Positions 12,871-25,860 of a stretch of 64,000 nucleotides of DNA are shown here, piece after piece. The DNA lies in NCBI RefSeq assembly GCF_050624435.1, contig NC_134542.1, forward strand, positions 14,689,997 through 14,753,996, read 5' to 3'. The DNA is from Tenrec ecaudatus (Eukaryota > Chordata > Mammalia > Afrosoricida > Tenrecidae). The notes beneath the pieces were generated by a model. That model saw only the letters and a list, made by a program, of their open reading frames with translations. It did not search any database and was not told where the DNA came from. A program made the translations under genes and the position numbers. Each line of letters opens with the position of its first letter. Position 1 is the first letter of the stretch.

Positions 12871-12960
12871 CTGTCTGAAGAAGCAACTGGTGGATTCCAG
12901 TTGCCAGTCCTCTGGTTTGCAGCCAAGTACTTCAACCACAGAATCACCAGGGCTTCTAAA
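12871..12960 (-). mobile_element. AfroSINE 5' fragment, minus strand
   Basis: 'GAAGCAACTGGTGGATTCCA' to 'ACCACAGAATCACCAGGGCT' reverses the SINE head. Confidence 0.6.
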
Positions 12961-13856
12961 AAATACTATCAGGAATATCTTAAATTGTTGACTATTAAAA
13001 TCATGGGGAATAGTCTTCTATCTGTCCAGACTGAATGAGGCTTGTGTTCTTCATGCTTGGTTTTCATCTATTCCATAAATATTCAATATTCACTTTACAT
13101 AAAGTATTCTTCTATGAATTAGGAATGTAATAGTAAACAGTCGAGAGTGGTCCTTGGCCTTGTAAAGTTTATCTCTCATAAAGTTTCATTTGAGCAAGTA
13201 ATGAAAACTATGATAATAGTAGTTAACTTTATAATAAAGACCTTCAGGATAGTCTTATGCAGATGGTCCACATGCCAAACTTAAATTTAAATAAATGAAC
13301 TAAAATAATATAGTACATCTATCCATCAATTGTAGATAACAGTGAATATAGAAGAATATGGAACTAAGTTATATTCTCCATAGTGAGCTATGGTTTCGAG
13401 AGAGAATGTAAGGCTGCGATATTTGTCACAGATAAAGAGTTTCTTTGAAGAACATTTTAAAACATTTTAAGAATGTTTTCAAAATGTTCTCCTCATGGTC
13501 CCCATGGTAAAAATTTTTTGTTTATTTTTAAGCAGCTATTTTCTCATTCATTGACAAAATGTCACCTATAATTTCAAGGAGTAGGTAAAATGTTTCTTTT
13601 GAAAATACATATTTTGCTAGCAGCAACCAACATTCAGTCTGATCAAAGTAGAGTTTCACAGTTGATTCATATTCAACATTAGTGGAGCTTAATGCATTTT
13701 TTCAAAATAAAAAGATAAAAATTGAGATCCTCCTCTTTTGTCTTAACCTCTGTCTTATGATTTTTTCATATGTCCTCAGATATATCCACCTTTCTCGGGA
13801 AGCCCATTGCTTAGAGGACACATTTTCTAACACACAGCTTAAACTTTGACACGAAG
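12961..13856. other. No gene recognised; AT-rich
   Basis: No repeat or exon could be supported. Confidence 0.4.
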
Positions 13857-13925
13857 GAGTTTCCAAAAGTTCATGGAAAATGGAATTACAATATAGTTTT
13901 CCTACAAACTTCATAATAGTTGATG
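13857..13925. mobile_element. Short palindromic mariner-type MITE, degraded
   Basis: 'TTTCCAAAAGTTCATGGAAA' and the later 'TTTTCCTACAAACTTCAT' form a degenerate hairpin resembling the element at 43047-43133. Confidence 0.45.
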
Positions 13926-13961
13926 ACACTGATATATACAGAATGCCCCCTTCCCACCTTT

Positions 13962-14166
13962 AAGAGGACATCATGCTTGGTAAAGTAGAGGATCCCTGAA
14001 AAAGTGGAAGACCTTCACCTTGATGACTTCACACCGTGGCTGCACCAATGGGCTCAAATATAACAACATTTGGAAGGATGGCCCAGGACGCAGCAGGCTC
14101 CCCTCCCTGCCCTCTTCCCTATAGCACAGAGGGTTGCTACATGTGGATAGCACTGAACAACAACAA
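13962..14166 (+). mobile_element. RTE LINE 3' end fragment
   Basis: 'AAGAGGACATCATGCTTGGT' followed by 'TGGCTGCACCAATGGGCTCA' and a CAACAACAAC end matches the 3' part of the RTE copy at 10600-11425. Confidence 0.65.
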
Positions 14167-14756
14167 CGCATCTTATTGGTTCCCCCATTTATTCATTTAA
14201 GAAATTTATATAGTAAGAGCCTACCCCATGCCCAAAACAGTCTTAGGGAGAGGGCAATACAAATGAATGTGCTGATGTGCTTTCATTCTAATGGGGGGAA
14301 ATGGAAAATAAACAAAGCAGCAAGTATGGACCATGTCACTCAGGGTTATGGAGAAAATAAGGCAGGGTGAAGGGGATGTGGATGCTGAGCACAATGTATG
14401 CTGGAGTCACTCACAGGGGCTCTCAAGGGAATCTCTTCATAAATTCATGCTGAGCAATAACACATTGGCCATTGGAAATGGCTCATGGTAGAAGTAATTA
14501 TAGTGTAGAAATCAACAAATGCTACATATCAGTGCTTTTTTAAAAAATCCCATATGACTCATGCTTAAACCCTTACCAGCACATTACTAGATCATGTTGA
14601 GGGTTTCTATATTACATTGGGTAATTACAAAAGACGTCTTTGGGTAGAGATCTGAAGGAAGTGAGAGGGTGATCCAATTGACTACAAGGGGTCAGGTAAA
14701 AGAGCATTCTTGAAATATGTAAAAAGAAGCCCTTTGACAGTATAATTGAAGAAAGA

Positions 14757-15245
14757 AATATATACACACACATAGATTTATTTTAAGAAAATGGCTCACA
14801 CAGTCGTAGAAGCAGGCAAGTTCCAAGTTCAGGCAAGTTTGAAAGTTATGGGTCAGATGTTTGGCTGGGGGCGTCTTTCAACTGGTGCAGCTACAGGGTC
14901 TGATAGGCTTGTGGTTACAGAGGTGAATGAATCCAAGGACAGCCAGTTACTCTTTTGGCTTTAGAGGCGAATTAATTTAAATTCAGCAAGTCGGGTGTGC
15001 GGTTGCAGATGCTAGTTAATCCAGGGTTGGTTGGTTAGATGGCAGGCCACTAATGACTCCCCCGGATCAGCAAGTTTAAAGAACTAGAGATTAATGGGCC
15101 AGATGCAGAAGACATACCAACCCAAACCAAGTAAGCTTCTCTATGGCATCTACTTATGTTGGAAATAGGTCACGTCCTCAAGGCATTACCATCATTGGGA
15201 GTTACTAGATCTTAACTGTCAAACCACAACTCAGCTGGCACGAAA
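14757..15245. repeat. Dispersed ancient repeat, copy 1 of 2
   Basis: It begins 'TAGATTTATTTTAAGAAAAT', then 'GGCTCACACAGTCGTAGAAG', and ends near 'TCTTAACTGTCAAACCACAA'. The same order of landmarks occurs at 21990-22560. The class of the repeat is not assigned. Confidence 0.5.
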
Positions 15246-15354
15246 CTTTAACGATTGCATCTTCATATAGAAGTTTAGTATTATCTTGAAAGCAATTCAA
15301 ATGTGGTGCAGTATTACATTGGCAGGAAGCTGCCAGAAATTCAAACTCAATTTA

Positions 15355-16760
15355 GAAGAGAACATGGAATGAAGGATGTCACTGCTGATCAAAGCAGAAA
15401 ATAACCAGAAAGGTGTTTACCTGTGTTCTACTGACAATGCGAAGGCCTTCCATTGTGTAGGTCAGACCAAATTATAGATCACATTATGAAGAGTGAGAAT
15501 CACAGAGCACGTACTTGTGCTCGGCAGAGCCTGTACATATACTAAGAAGCAGTGGTTAGAACGGAACAAAGGGACACCGATGGTTTAAAAATAGATAAAA
15601 GGTGTGAGTTAGGATCATCTCCCCTTACGATACTTATTCAACCTGTGTGCTGAGGAAATGATTCAAGGAGCTGGACTATGGAAGGATGCTCATTAACAAC
15701 TTGTGATATGCAGACAATGTCATCTTGTTGGTGAAAGCCAACAGGACTTGAACACTTACAGCTCAAGAGCAAAGATTGCAGCCTTCAGTCTGGATTATAC
15801 CTCAATGTAAAGAAAACAACCCCCCCCCCAACTGGACCAAGGAACCATATCATGATAAATGGAGAAAAGATTGAAATTGTCAATGATTTCCTTTTCCTTG
15901 GATTCACAGTCAACATCTCTGGAATAAGCAATCAAGAAATCAAATGATGGGGCAAGGGAGAAGAAGAACTACATATATGCAGGTTTAATATGATATTGTT
16001 GATGATTTCATTTCTTGAGATGGGTTATGTAAATATAGTATGTTTCTTTAAAAAATTCTTCCAGATTTCTTATCTCTCAGACTTAAATAGTGGTCTGAGT
16101 GGCTTAAAAAAAAAAAAAGAAAGCAAAGTAAAAGGGAAATAGACTTGGAGTCTTTAGTGATGAACAAGTTCATCGCAAGCAAACAAAAGAAGTAAAATGC
16201 ATTGAGCAAATTTTATTGCATTGAGCAAATTGGCAGAAGTCTTCCTTAAAGTGGTCACAAGCATAGATGGCACGTCGAGGAGTAAGATGAACCTAGCTCA
16301 GGCTATGATATGTGCAATCACCTCATACGTAGGTGAAAATCGAACAGCAAATAAGAAAGAAGTAGGACTTGATTGCTTTGAATGATAGTGTTGGCAAAGC
16401 ATGTTGACTATACTGTGGATCACTAGAAAAACAACCAAATCTATTTGGAAGAAGTACAGAGAGACTACTCTACAGAAATGAGATAATATGACGTCATCTC
16501 AGACTTTAGACCAGCTTTCAGAAGGGACCATTCCCCGGAGAAGAACAGCCTTCTTGGAGAAGTAGAGGGACATTTGAAAAGATGAAGATCCTTAGGAAGG
16601 GTATGGACATGGTAGTTATAACAATGGGCTTAAATACAGCAACGGCTAGGAGGATGGCAAATAAACCCTTGGCTGTATGAACTGAAGCTTTACTAGCAAT
16701 GCTTTTTGATACATTCTGTTTTAAGCTGACCTCTCTCGAGAAGCACAACCAGCAAATCCG
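15355..16760 (+). mobile_element. RTE LINE reverse transcriptase and 3' portion
   Basis: The YADD position reads YADN at 15707-15718. Downstream lie the repeated wording 'CAATGTAAAGAAAAC' and 'GGAGAAAAGATTGAAATTGTC' found in other copies. An unrelated stretch at about 15985-16190, ending with an A-run, interrupts it. Many stops. Confidence 0.65.
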
Positions 16761-17584
16761 GTTGAGATTGAGTCGGTAGCTGTGTTCCGGTGACTATTAT
16801 GCAACACCTGTGCTTGTGGGCCTCCCAAGGTAAGGTAAGTCTTTTAATTTTAAATAGTCCTTACATTCTTGAAAATCCCAGTAATCTTAATGCCAGAAGC
16901 CTTCAGAAAGCTGCAAGTCCTTTGATTTCTCTAGTCTTATTTTTCTTTCCTCTAATATGGAGAATGGAGTAAGTTCACATTTTCTAAGGAGATTTTATGC
17001 TTTAAAGGTTTTTTTCTTCTTTACCATCATGATTAACAAATTATTTCAACTTTGAAATTAAAAAAACCATGCTCTTGTGTCTTTAAATGATATACTTGAA
17101 ATTTGAACAGGAAAACCAAGTCACTCGTATTAATTAACTGCTACCAAGGTGAGAGGTGAAACAGTGATTTGTCTAGTGATTACATATGAACAATACCCAT
17201 AATCTAGGCAGCTTGAAATGTTGGAAATAACATTTTCTAATTCTTGCTATGCCTTATACAAGATATTTTGAAGGTAATAAATAATCATCGAAATAGAACA
17301 CAAATAGCAGCTCTGAGCTCAAATGGAATCTGCCAGCAAAGAACTTTGTTCACTTCCTGTCCAGGGAGGACATGTAATGAAAATGATCAACTGAACATAT
17401 CCCCGTGTCCTCACCACGCTACTGTGACACACAGTCAAGGCTAACAGATTTCTCTCCATTTCCTGGAAAAGCAAGAGGGCCAGGAAGCTTCAAGGTCAGA
17501 TTGTTTGGACTCCTTTCCTGACCCCATCATTCACTATCCATATGGTCTAGAAGTGATTTTGCTAAGCCCCTGTTTTCTCAAGTG
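16761..17584. other. No gene recognised
   Basis: Nothing assignable. Confidence 0.4.
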
Positions 17585-17885
17585 TCTAAAAACCAAAAAC
17601 CAAACCAACAAACAAAAACAATCCCAAACAAAAACCAACCCCCTCCAAAACAAAAACAAAAACAAAACCCTCAAATAAAAATCTGTTGCTGTGGCATCAA
17701 TTCCAACTCTTCCCAATCCCACAGGACAGGGTCAAAGCACCCCATAGCATTTCCAAGGCTGCATTTTCACAGGAGCAGATTCGCACATATTTGTTCCCGC
17801 GGAGTAGCTGGTGGGTTCCAGAGATCAATTTTTCAAATAGCAACTGAGCACTCACCCACCCTCCACCAGAGTTCCTCAGTTGCCT
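17585..17885 (-). mobile_element. AfroSINE with an expanded A/C-rich tail, minus strand
   Basis: 17690-17885 reads the SINE backwards ('CATCAATTCCAACTCTTCCC', 'CATAGCATTTCCAAGGCTGC', 'GAGTAGCTGGTGGGTTCCAG'). 17585-17672 is CAAAAACCAAAC-type low-complexity sequence that abuts its tail end. Confidence 0.75.
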
Positions 17886-19328
17886 GTGGAAGAGAGTATT
17901 AATATCTGCTCAAAGCGTCATTGTGAGGGCTGACTGAGCCAGTCACATAAAAGACTTAGTATATGTGCTAAATGCTAAAATATATTGCTTGGGAGTCAGA
18001 GGTGATAGTGAAAAGTATTAGAACACGAGTAGAGAGCAGTTTAAACAAATACTGGCCTCTCTGTGATCACACCTTTATTAACTAAATGATGGCTAGGTCT
18101 GCAGTTCCTGCAGAGAGTTCGGGAGGAAGAATACCTTTGGGATCCCTGAGACAGTTGCTATTAATGAATTGGTATGGAAATAATTTCAAAATCTTACTAA
18201 CTTGCACGGCCATACCCTGATATCCAGCCTGGTTGCTATGCTGCTGCTGCTGATGCTCACAGCAGAGTATTGTCCTGGAGACTTGAATTTGCTTAACACA
18301 TAAATGACTTCTTTATGCTGACGACGCACACATTTGCATCTCTAGTTCCTGTCTGTTCTACTGCCTCCTGATATCTTAAAGGCATATCAAACTCAACATC
18401 TCCAAAGCACATTTCATGATTTCCCCCTAAGAAGTCCTGCCCATCTAGTATTTCTTATCTCAATTAATGGTACGGGGAACCTAATGTGCACATAGAAAGA
18501 GCTCAGGAAGTGATTTGATGCACTGTGGTGCCTCACCAAGAACCCAGTACTAGTAGATGATGCCTGGAGTTGGAGGTCCGGTCACAGTGCGATTAGAGTC
18601 CAGTAGAGCCCTGCAGAACGGAACTCCACATGGAGTTACCAGTGGCCTTAAGTAAGTCACAATCCTTCATGATCAAAGATTTTCCTATCAGATGAAATAA
18701 TAGCACCTGCTGCTGCAGGAGGATCATGTGCTTTGAAATAATACATATGAAGCGATGGACATGTAGCAACACACAATGATGATGGTTTTCATACTTATTT
18801 TTACTGTTATATTGATTGCCCCAGTCATTCAGGCGAAAGGCCTGGAAACTCCAGGGCATCTCAGCAGGTGAGCAAGTGAAGAATTGTTCTGTCTGCCTCC
18901 CACATGTGTTCATTATCTCTGACCTTGAATCTCCCACATTTACCAACTTCCTGAGTTTGCTTATGCTGTTCTTCCCTGAATGCCTCTCATCTGAAGAGTT
19001 TCCACTCCTATTGGTTCTTTACTTTGAATGAGAACAACTAATATTTTTTATCACACTGCAGTATGTGCAATGTGACAAAAATTATTCAAAACTTGGAAAG
19101 AGGCAAAAGCATGTGCTATCTGTGCAATGTTGTGTATTTCTAGGGGGATTCATCCCCTAGATCTTATTAGGGGGTCACACCTTTGATTGTCTTTCAATTT
19201 ACTAATGATTCCATAATTTTATTGAACTCTCAAAGTAGAGACAATCGAAACCTGTTAGCAATGCAAACTGTTTGTTTCAGGGCAAAACAAAGAATCCTGG
19301 TTGATTGAAAAGCAGCTCCAAAGCCTAC
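17886..19328. other. No gene recognised; short CTG run
   Basis: A (CTG)4 run lies at about 18239-18254. Open frames of up to about 117 codons are present, without protein-like features. Confidence 0.4.
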
Positions 19329-19369
19329 AGTTTATTATTATTGTTATTATTATTATTACTATTGCCTAG

Positions 19370-19562
19370 AAGAGCCCCAGTGTCCCAGTGGTGACATACT
19401 GAATTGGAATTGGCAAGGTCCACAGTTGAAAGCCACCTGTCACTCCACAGGAAAAAGGCAAGGCTTTCCACGCCTGTGAAGAATTATACACTGCGAAACA
19501 CCCTGGGCAGTTCTACCCTGTCCTAGAGGGTTGCTCTCTACTCGATGGCAGTGAACTCTGAT
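19370..19562 (+). mobile_element. AfroSINE, diverged
   Basis: It follows a TTA-rich tract (19329-19363). Head AGAGCCCCAGTGTCCCAGTG, end CTCGATGGCAGTGAACTC. Confidence 0.7.
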
Positions 19563-21011
19563 CACCCAGTAGGACACTTAGCGGTTGTGTCTCTACGAAC
19601 AAATTCATTTCCATTTTCCACTGACCGGTGGCACATATTTGATCGTTAAATTCCATTTTGAGCCAGTCTTAATAGCTCACTGGTTCTCTCATTATCAGAT
19701 CGGATGAACTTTTAACCTTTCTTCATTTGGTACATATGTGAGAACTTCATTTTTAACTTCTTTTGTAAATTATACTTTAATAGGAGGGAGCATTAGTGAG
19801 TTAGTATTGAAGGACCAAAAAAGCTTTGGCTAAACTTTGTTCAAGTGCGAAGGATAAGAAAGCACGGGTGACAGCCAAGATTCCTTCTGGGATGATCTTT
19901 GCCCCGTTTCCATGGCGTGGTTCTGCCACGACCCACGGCTCATTCCGGAGGCTCTTTAGTGAAGCAGCACACAGGAGAATCCAGGCCATGCCGGCATCCT
20001 CTCGCAGAGGCAGGCGTGGAGAAGTTGCTTTTTGACTTGTGCAAGATAACCTTTCCATCATTGTCATCGTTCTTTATCAGGCAGATGCGCTGTTTTAGAT
20101 GGTGTGTACCGGAGGAGCACATTCTATTCACTGCCCGCTAAGATGCTTAGAATGGATCAAATGTCACCAGGGTAATCTGTGATGGTTAAAATGTTAACTT
20201 CTTGAGTCCCACGACTTAATGAAAACACATCAAATGTCAGTCCCCTTCGGTACCTTGTTCCATCCCAGTCAACGGAAGAGATGTCTGTCAGGAGAGGTGG
20301 CAGAGACAAATGGTGCTTGGTGACATGGTAAATTATGCTGATTTTAGCTTTTAGTCTTCTCATTCTTATTTCAACACCAATCCGAATTTAAAAATGTCTC
20401 TTCGGTGTCAGGAGAGAAATAAACACACGCAGTGAAGGTGGGCCAGCCAGTTCCTTAATGCTGAGTTTCATGTCTGGGTTATTAAAAGTCCCTGGAGTTG
20501 AACCTTCCATGGAAGCTACTTTATTAAACCTGTCCAAATAGTTCCTCTTGCTTTTGCATAAATCTAACTGCAGCGACTTCGGATAATTAATTATAAACTA
20601 TCTCCTCTCACACCCCACTTATTCTGTACCAGCACACAAACACCGCACGGCTCGTGTTGAGGCATTTCCAGACTGGCAGCTACAGGGAAGAATTATAGAC
20701 CAATGGCAGCACACGTTCTCATATACTTACTGCTCCCACGTAACTTTAGACACGCTCTTTGCTTTTGGGATGTTACATTCTTAAAGAGGACACAGATACA
20801 TTAAGCAGATACTTGAAATCGTGAGGAATGCCATGGACAGAGGGGTTCCAGAAGCAAAGGTTCTGGCCTCCTGTGTCTGCACTTTTGCTAGTCTCCTGTC
20901 AGACTCCTTTCTTTCGGTCTCATTTCTCTCTCTCTCAACTACTTCAGCCGATTCTCTATTTATCCAGAGACAGCTACACGCTTAGGGTTCCCTACGAGTC
21001 ACACCTGACTT
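19563..21011. other. No gene recognised
   Basis: Overlapping short frames on both strands at 19800-20140 show no recognisable family. Confidence 0.4.
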
Positions 21012-21202
21012 AGTGCCACTGGTTGACGTACTCAGCTGCTGACCACAATGATGGAGGCTTGAGTCTATCAAAAGGGACCTGAGAAGAAAAACTGGCGATC
21101 GACTTCAGAAAATTCAGCCACTGAAAACCTCACAGAGCACAGCTCTGCTCTGACGCACATGGGACCTCCATGAGGCTGACTGGACAGCAATGGGCTCACT
21201 GT
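21012..21202 (+). mobile_element. AfroSINE, diverged
   Basis: 'ACTCAGCTGCTGACCACAAT' body and 'CTGGACAGCAATGGGCTCAC' tail; the head is degraded. Confidence 0.55.
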
Positions 21203-21989
21203 ATTTTTTATCACTGGGTGGGGGGTGGTGGACTAGAAATTCCCTGATCTTTGATGATTAATAAATCACGAAGTACAGCCACACCCAAGGAGACACTATA
21301 AGAGACTGAAAGACTAAATATAAAATACAAATGTGGGAGAAGAACTTCATATGCTCCATGTTTTGTTTTGGTTTTTACAGTGTGCTGATGTCATAAGAAG
21401 GGATTTGTGGGAGAAGTAGGGCAAGAACTAGGAAAGAAAGCTCAGCAGAAGATACATGATAGAGACCATTAGGGGTGCAAAGGCATTCTATCCAACCAGT
21501 ATTTTTAGGAATTTTATTGTGTGCCAATAACCAACTTAAAAGCTTTAGAAATGAGGACTCATTAAATCCTCATAATAACCTTATATGCAGGTATTAGTAT
21601 GAGTGTCCATTTGACAGGTAAGATTTTAAATGCAGTGTGTCCATTTGACAGGTCAGACATTAAAAGACAAAGCAATCCATACAGATTACATGCAAGCAAT
21701 TCGTCTCCACTGACTTTCATTAACCACAGTGCTTGCAGTCTCCTTGAGACATGTGAAAAGAACAGAGCTATGGGGAAGTCACTTACATTGTAGGTGTGTT
21801 GAAATAAGGGTGCACCCAAGTGGACAGAGTGTGTGGCCACCTGGGCAGGTAGGCTGCTGAGGCTTTGATCAAAGAGCTGGAAGCTCAACAGTTTCAGGAA
21901 TAAATCATTTGCCAAGTAGCCATGGTTGAAGGATAGGATGAGGGTATCAGGCTGCATCCTCTAGCGATGAAAAATGAATGAAACACGTA

Positions 21990-22560
21990 TAGGTGTGTAA
22001 GTGTATAGAAATTGGCTCACACACTTTTAGAAGCAGGCAAGACCACCACTGGGCAGGTTCTAAGCCTGAGAGTTAGGAGTTCTACTGGAGGGTTTTCCTG
22101 ATTCGAGTCACTGTGGGGACTGTTGAACCCAAGATCGGCAGGAAGACAACAGGCCAGTGACTGCCGAAGTCAGTGAATCCATGATCAGCAGCTCTGTTGG
22201 CAGGCCTTTGTCTGCTCTCAGAGTCAGCAATCGATAGGGCAGGTGGTTGGCCCAGTTCCAAAGAACCAAAGGTCGATGAGCCAACTGTCGGATCCAGACC
22301 CAGCATTAAGCAAACAAGCTGATCCACAGTGCCAACTCACTGGGCAAAGGCTGCATCCTGAGGACGCTCTCTTTCAATGGACTATAAAAAGGCTGCGCAG
22401 TAAGGGCATTGTCGCCCTTCCTAATCTCCATGTGACGCATAGCAGAGTCCATTACGGAGGTGATTATCTTCTGTCACGTCACATCTTGGGGGATTAGTTG
22501 GTCTTAACTGCTGACCCACTCAGAATCCTGGCCCTTCCAAACCTAGAACAGCTCACTGTC
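21990..22560. repeat. Dispersed ancient repeat, copy 2 of 2
   Basis: 'GAAATTGGCTCACACACTTT' with 'TAGAAGCAGGCAAG' (22010-22042), then 'GTCTTAACTGCTGACCCACT' near the end, in the same order as at 14757-15245. Confidence 0.5.
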
Positions 22561-24602
22561 ACAGAGAGCAAATCTTACTTTTTTCTCTGCGGTACCATCT
22601 GTTTTTGTATCTTCTCAATAGCTTCCTAGTACTTAGTGCCTTTGATTTCCTTGATAGTCATTGGACAGAAGGAATATTCTTTTGTGTTTTAGTCACTAAT
22701 TACAAATCAGAGTGAAGGGAAATGCAAGGAGATTTGTAATTGAGACACGCACACATGAACTGATACCAGTTTCTCCTTGAGTTACTGCGTTCAAATCTGC
22801 TACTCCGAGTGTAAACATTATGGATCAGGAAGAAAAATGTTCTTTGACGGACAGTGAACCTTCCATTTGGGCAATTTCTTGTGCTTCTTTGAGGACAGAG
22901 GTTCACACTCTCGAAGGAAATGGCCTGAGGGTCCCTTTCCAAACCCACTGCAAATCAAATTGTTAGAATACTGCACCGCTGCTCTCGCTCCTCTGATTAA
23001 CAATTCAAAACCTGATTTTGAATTATTCATGGTGTTTAAATAACTTATCAACATGAACAAAAGTGATGTGAAACTGTTACAATTAGAAAAGCTTACTTAC
23101 AGCTGGTAGACAAATACCCTTAATTAAGTAATATTTCCTGCTGGAGATGGAGCTTTTGGGAATCAAAGAGGAACTGGAGAAATGAAAGTCTAAAGGGGAC
23201 AGCAGGGGAGAAGGCCCCTTTCATGGAACCTTATGGCTTTCGGAGGCATTCAGTAAGGGTTTTGGAGTGTTTACTACTGCCCTTCAAGAAGCAATTTAAC
23301 TAGGAAAAAAATAAAAGAAAATTAAAAATAAAATGAAATAAAAATTTAAAGCAATATCCTGATAGCTAAAGTTTTGTGTGTACCTGACTGAGTCAGGATT
23401 CCCAGTGATTTGGCAGTTAAGATTTAGTAATCCCCCATGGTAACATCTGATGTAATGTAATGCCCTCCGCAGTGGAATCTGCTATGAGCCCCCAATCGGT
23501 TGTAAGATTAGGGCGGCGTAGAGCACCCTTACACAGATGAAAGACCTTATCCAATCAAAGGAGGTTTCTTTGCAGTATAATAGGAAAAGCTCTTTCACTT
23601 TTTGTTGGGTCTGAGTCCTGCATTTGGCTCACTGAACTTTGGCTCTTGGACTTCCGCCAATAGCTCGCCTTACTGCTTGCTCAACTCTGGAGTTGTCAGC
23701 AGCATGCTAGCAGAGTGCTGACCTTTGATTCCTTCACCTCTGCAGCCACAAGTCTTCTTGCTTGTCTTGGGTTGACAGCCCTTGAAGTGAGGCAGGAGAA
23801 GTCTCCAGCCTAATATCTGACCTACAGGCTTGGAACTTTCCTTACCCCGATTCCTACCTCTGGTAACCATTAATAGGACAGCAAAGTCTATTTTGTAAGC
23901 ATATAAACCAACTTGCCTATAGGCGAGTCTAGAATAGAAGCTGGGAATGGGAATGGCGAATGTGGACGAACAGGAAATTTTCAAGCCTTGCTCTGCAGGA
24001 GAAGCAATCTCCTTAATTGGGTTTGGAGGGAGCAACATTTGATGCGATGCTGTCAATTAGGAAACACCAGGCGAGATGTCTAGATGCGTCACCTCCCCGG
24101 GCTCATCATCTTCTCGTCTGGAAATAGAATCCGGAGCTCAGAAGCTTGCCTCCCACAGATGGGGTCAGGGGTGCTAGTCGCTGGGCTCTTAATTGGACAT
24201 GCTTATGTCTGAAAGCAGAGCAGGGTTCCCAGCAGCAGACACAGGATGTACATTGAGCCTCTGTGATTCATTTTCAAGAGAAAGCAAGGAGGAAGAGTGA
24301 CACTCAAGCACCCTGTGGGCTGGTATCCCAGCTGTTAGTCACAGTCATGTCACCTGTCACTCTGAATGTGCTCCGAGTTGCTCTTGGGCCTACGTGGTTA
24401 TATTTTCAGAATCCCCCTGCAATGTCCTGAGGATGTTCTGAGAACATAGGCACCTGCTTTGGGACAAATATTAAAAGTAAGGTCCTGACCACCCAGAACC
24501 TTCAGTGGCAAGGTAAGTGAGATCAACTCCACTCATCATCCTGTTGCCTAGGTGATAGAGCATGCTCATGTAAACAGAGCATCCTCAACTCAATCAGTTT
24601 CT
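22561..24602. other. No gene recognised
   Basis: Mostly repeat-free. An A-rich tract lies at 23307-23350. An open frame of 128 codons at 23670-24056 on the minus strand has no recognisable domain. Confidence 0.4.
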
Positions 24603-25240
24603 GAGTGGTACACACATAGATAAGGAAGGGCTCAGTTACTAAAAGGAAGGTTGGCAATGCAAAGCCACTCAGAGGCTCATTGGAAGGAAGACTTGGTCAT
24701 CAACTTCTGAAAAGTGAGAGCCATTCAAAACCCGATAGAGTAGATCTACTGTGACACACTTGAGGTAGCCTTGCATAGGAATTAATTCAATGACAACTGG
24801 CTGGTTTGGGTCCCAGACTCACCTGGCCCCCTCCTGCTTAGTGAGGCTCTCACACTTGACTTAGGTCTTGGCAGTCTTCTCTGGAAGTGTAGGTCCGTTA
24901 CTCTCCCTCTAGCTCTTAGAGTCCCCTTCAGAGCTGACGCGTTCTTGGTGTCACCCATCTGCCCATACTTCATCTAGAGGGAGGGGGACTCCACTGGACT
25001 TTCTGCAGCTAGATAAATGCCCAACCATGCCTGTGTTTGCCCCTTCTGGCTGCCACTGCTAGGTGGCATGCAGTCAGGGAAGACCTGGCAGCTCAGGGTT
25101 AGTGTCCTACTTGTAATTGAAAGGTGGATGGGGGGACTCCACTAGCCACTACTCTGCAGGAGAAAGATGATCACATGGTTTGCTCCTGTAAAGATGGTAG
25201 CCTTGGCAACCTTATGGCGGCCGTTCTACTCTCAGGAATC
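24603..25240 (+). mobile_element. Two degraded AfroSINE fragments
   Basis: 24603-24760 carries 'GGTTGGCAATGCAAAGCCAC' and 'GAGAGCCATTCAAAACCCGA'. 25085-25237 carries 'CTCTGCAGGAGAAAGATGAT' and 'GTAGCCTTGGCAACCTTATG'. Both are old. Confidence 0.5.
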
Positions 25241-25539
25241 AGGTTGGCGTGTTCAGGATGCATTCAGGATAATCCTTTAATGCCTGTCTACAGCTCTGGT
25301 CTTCCTCCTTAACCCAGGCATCAGGGACTCCAGGGAAAAAAAGGCCATTCGGATGGGGGTTTTACTTTAAATTTGCAGAAAGCTGCGTGACGTGATGAAA
25401 AGTGGCTACTTTGCCAGGAGGCCCTCCCCCCTCTGGAGACTAATGAATGAGTGATTGGCATGCCGAGAAGCACACACACCTGAAACGGGCAGGCTCCTCC
25501 CCCCCCCACCCCCCGCTCCCCCATGAAAAATGCATGAAT

Positions 25540-25640
25540 AACAAATCGGTGAGGTTTTTAATGTAATTAGAAGCAAAACCTAATTTATAGAGCAATTAGG
25601 GGCAAGGCAAATAGCTCCCTGTGTCCAATTGAGAAGCTGG
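25540..25640. promoter_or_regulatory. Candidate conserved non-coding element with homeodomain-type sites
   Basis: TAATTAG (25564), CTAATTTA (25580) and CAATTAG (25593) cluster within about 40 bases in sequence without recognisable repeats. This suggests, but does not prove, an enhancer. Conservation could not be tested. Confidence 0.25.
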
Positions 25641-25702
25641 GGGAACAGGCCCCTCAGCAGCCTGGAAGTTCGTTCCTCTTCCCACAGCCCTGCTTGTAAC
25701 AA

Positions 25703-25860
25703 TAGAGCCTGGTGGCACTGTGGTTAGCGGCTGACTGACAGGCCAGCCACTCCTCGGGAGAAAGCACCTAGATGGCAGTTTGCTTCCACAAAGATTTGCA
25801 GCCCTGGGAAACCGATGGGGCCAGTTCTTTTCTGCCTTTCAGGGTTGCTAGGAGCCAGAA
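25703..25860 (+). mobile_element. AfroSINE
   Basis: 'AGAGCCTGGTGGCACTGTGG' head, 'TTTGCAGCCCTGGGAAACC' body and 'GGTTGCTAGGAGCCAG' near the end. Confidence 0.75.

Noticed and set aside
23670..24056. 128-codon minus-strand frame
   Set aside because: No recognisable protein family, no splice context and no neighbouring exon.
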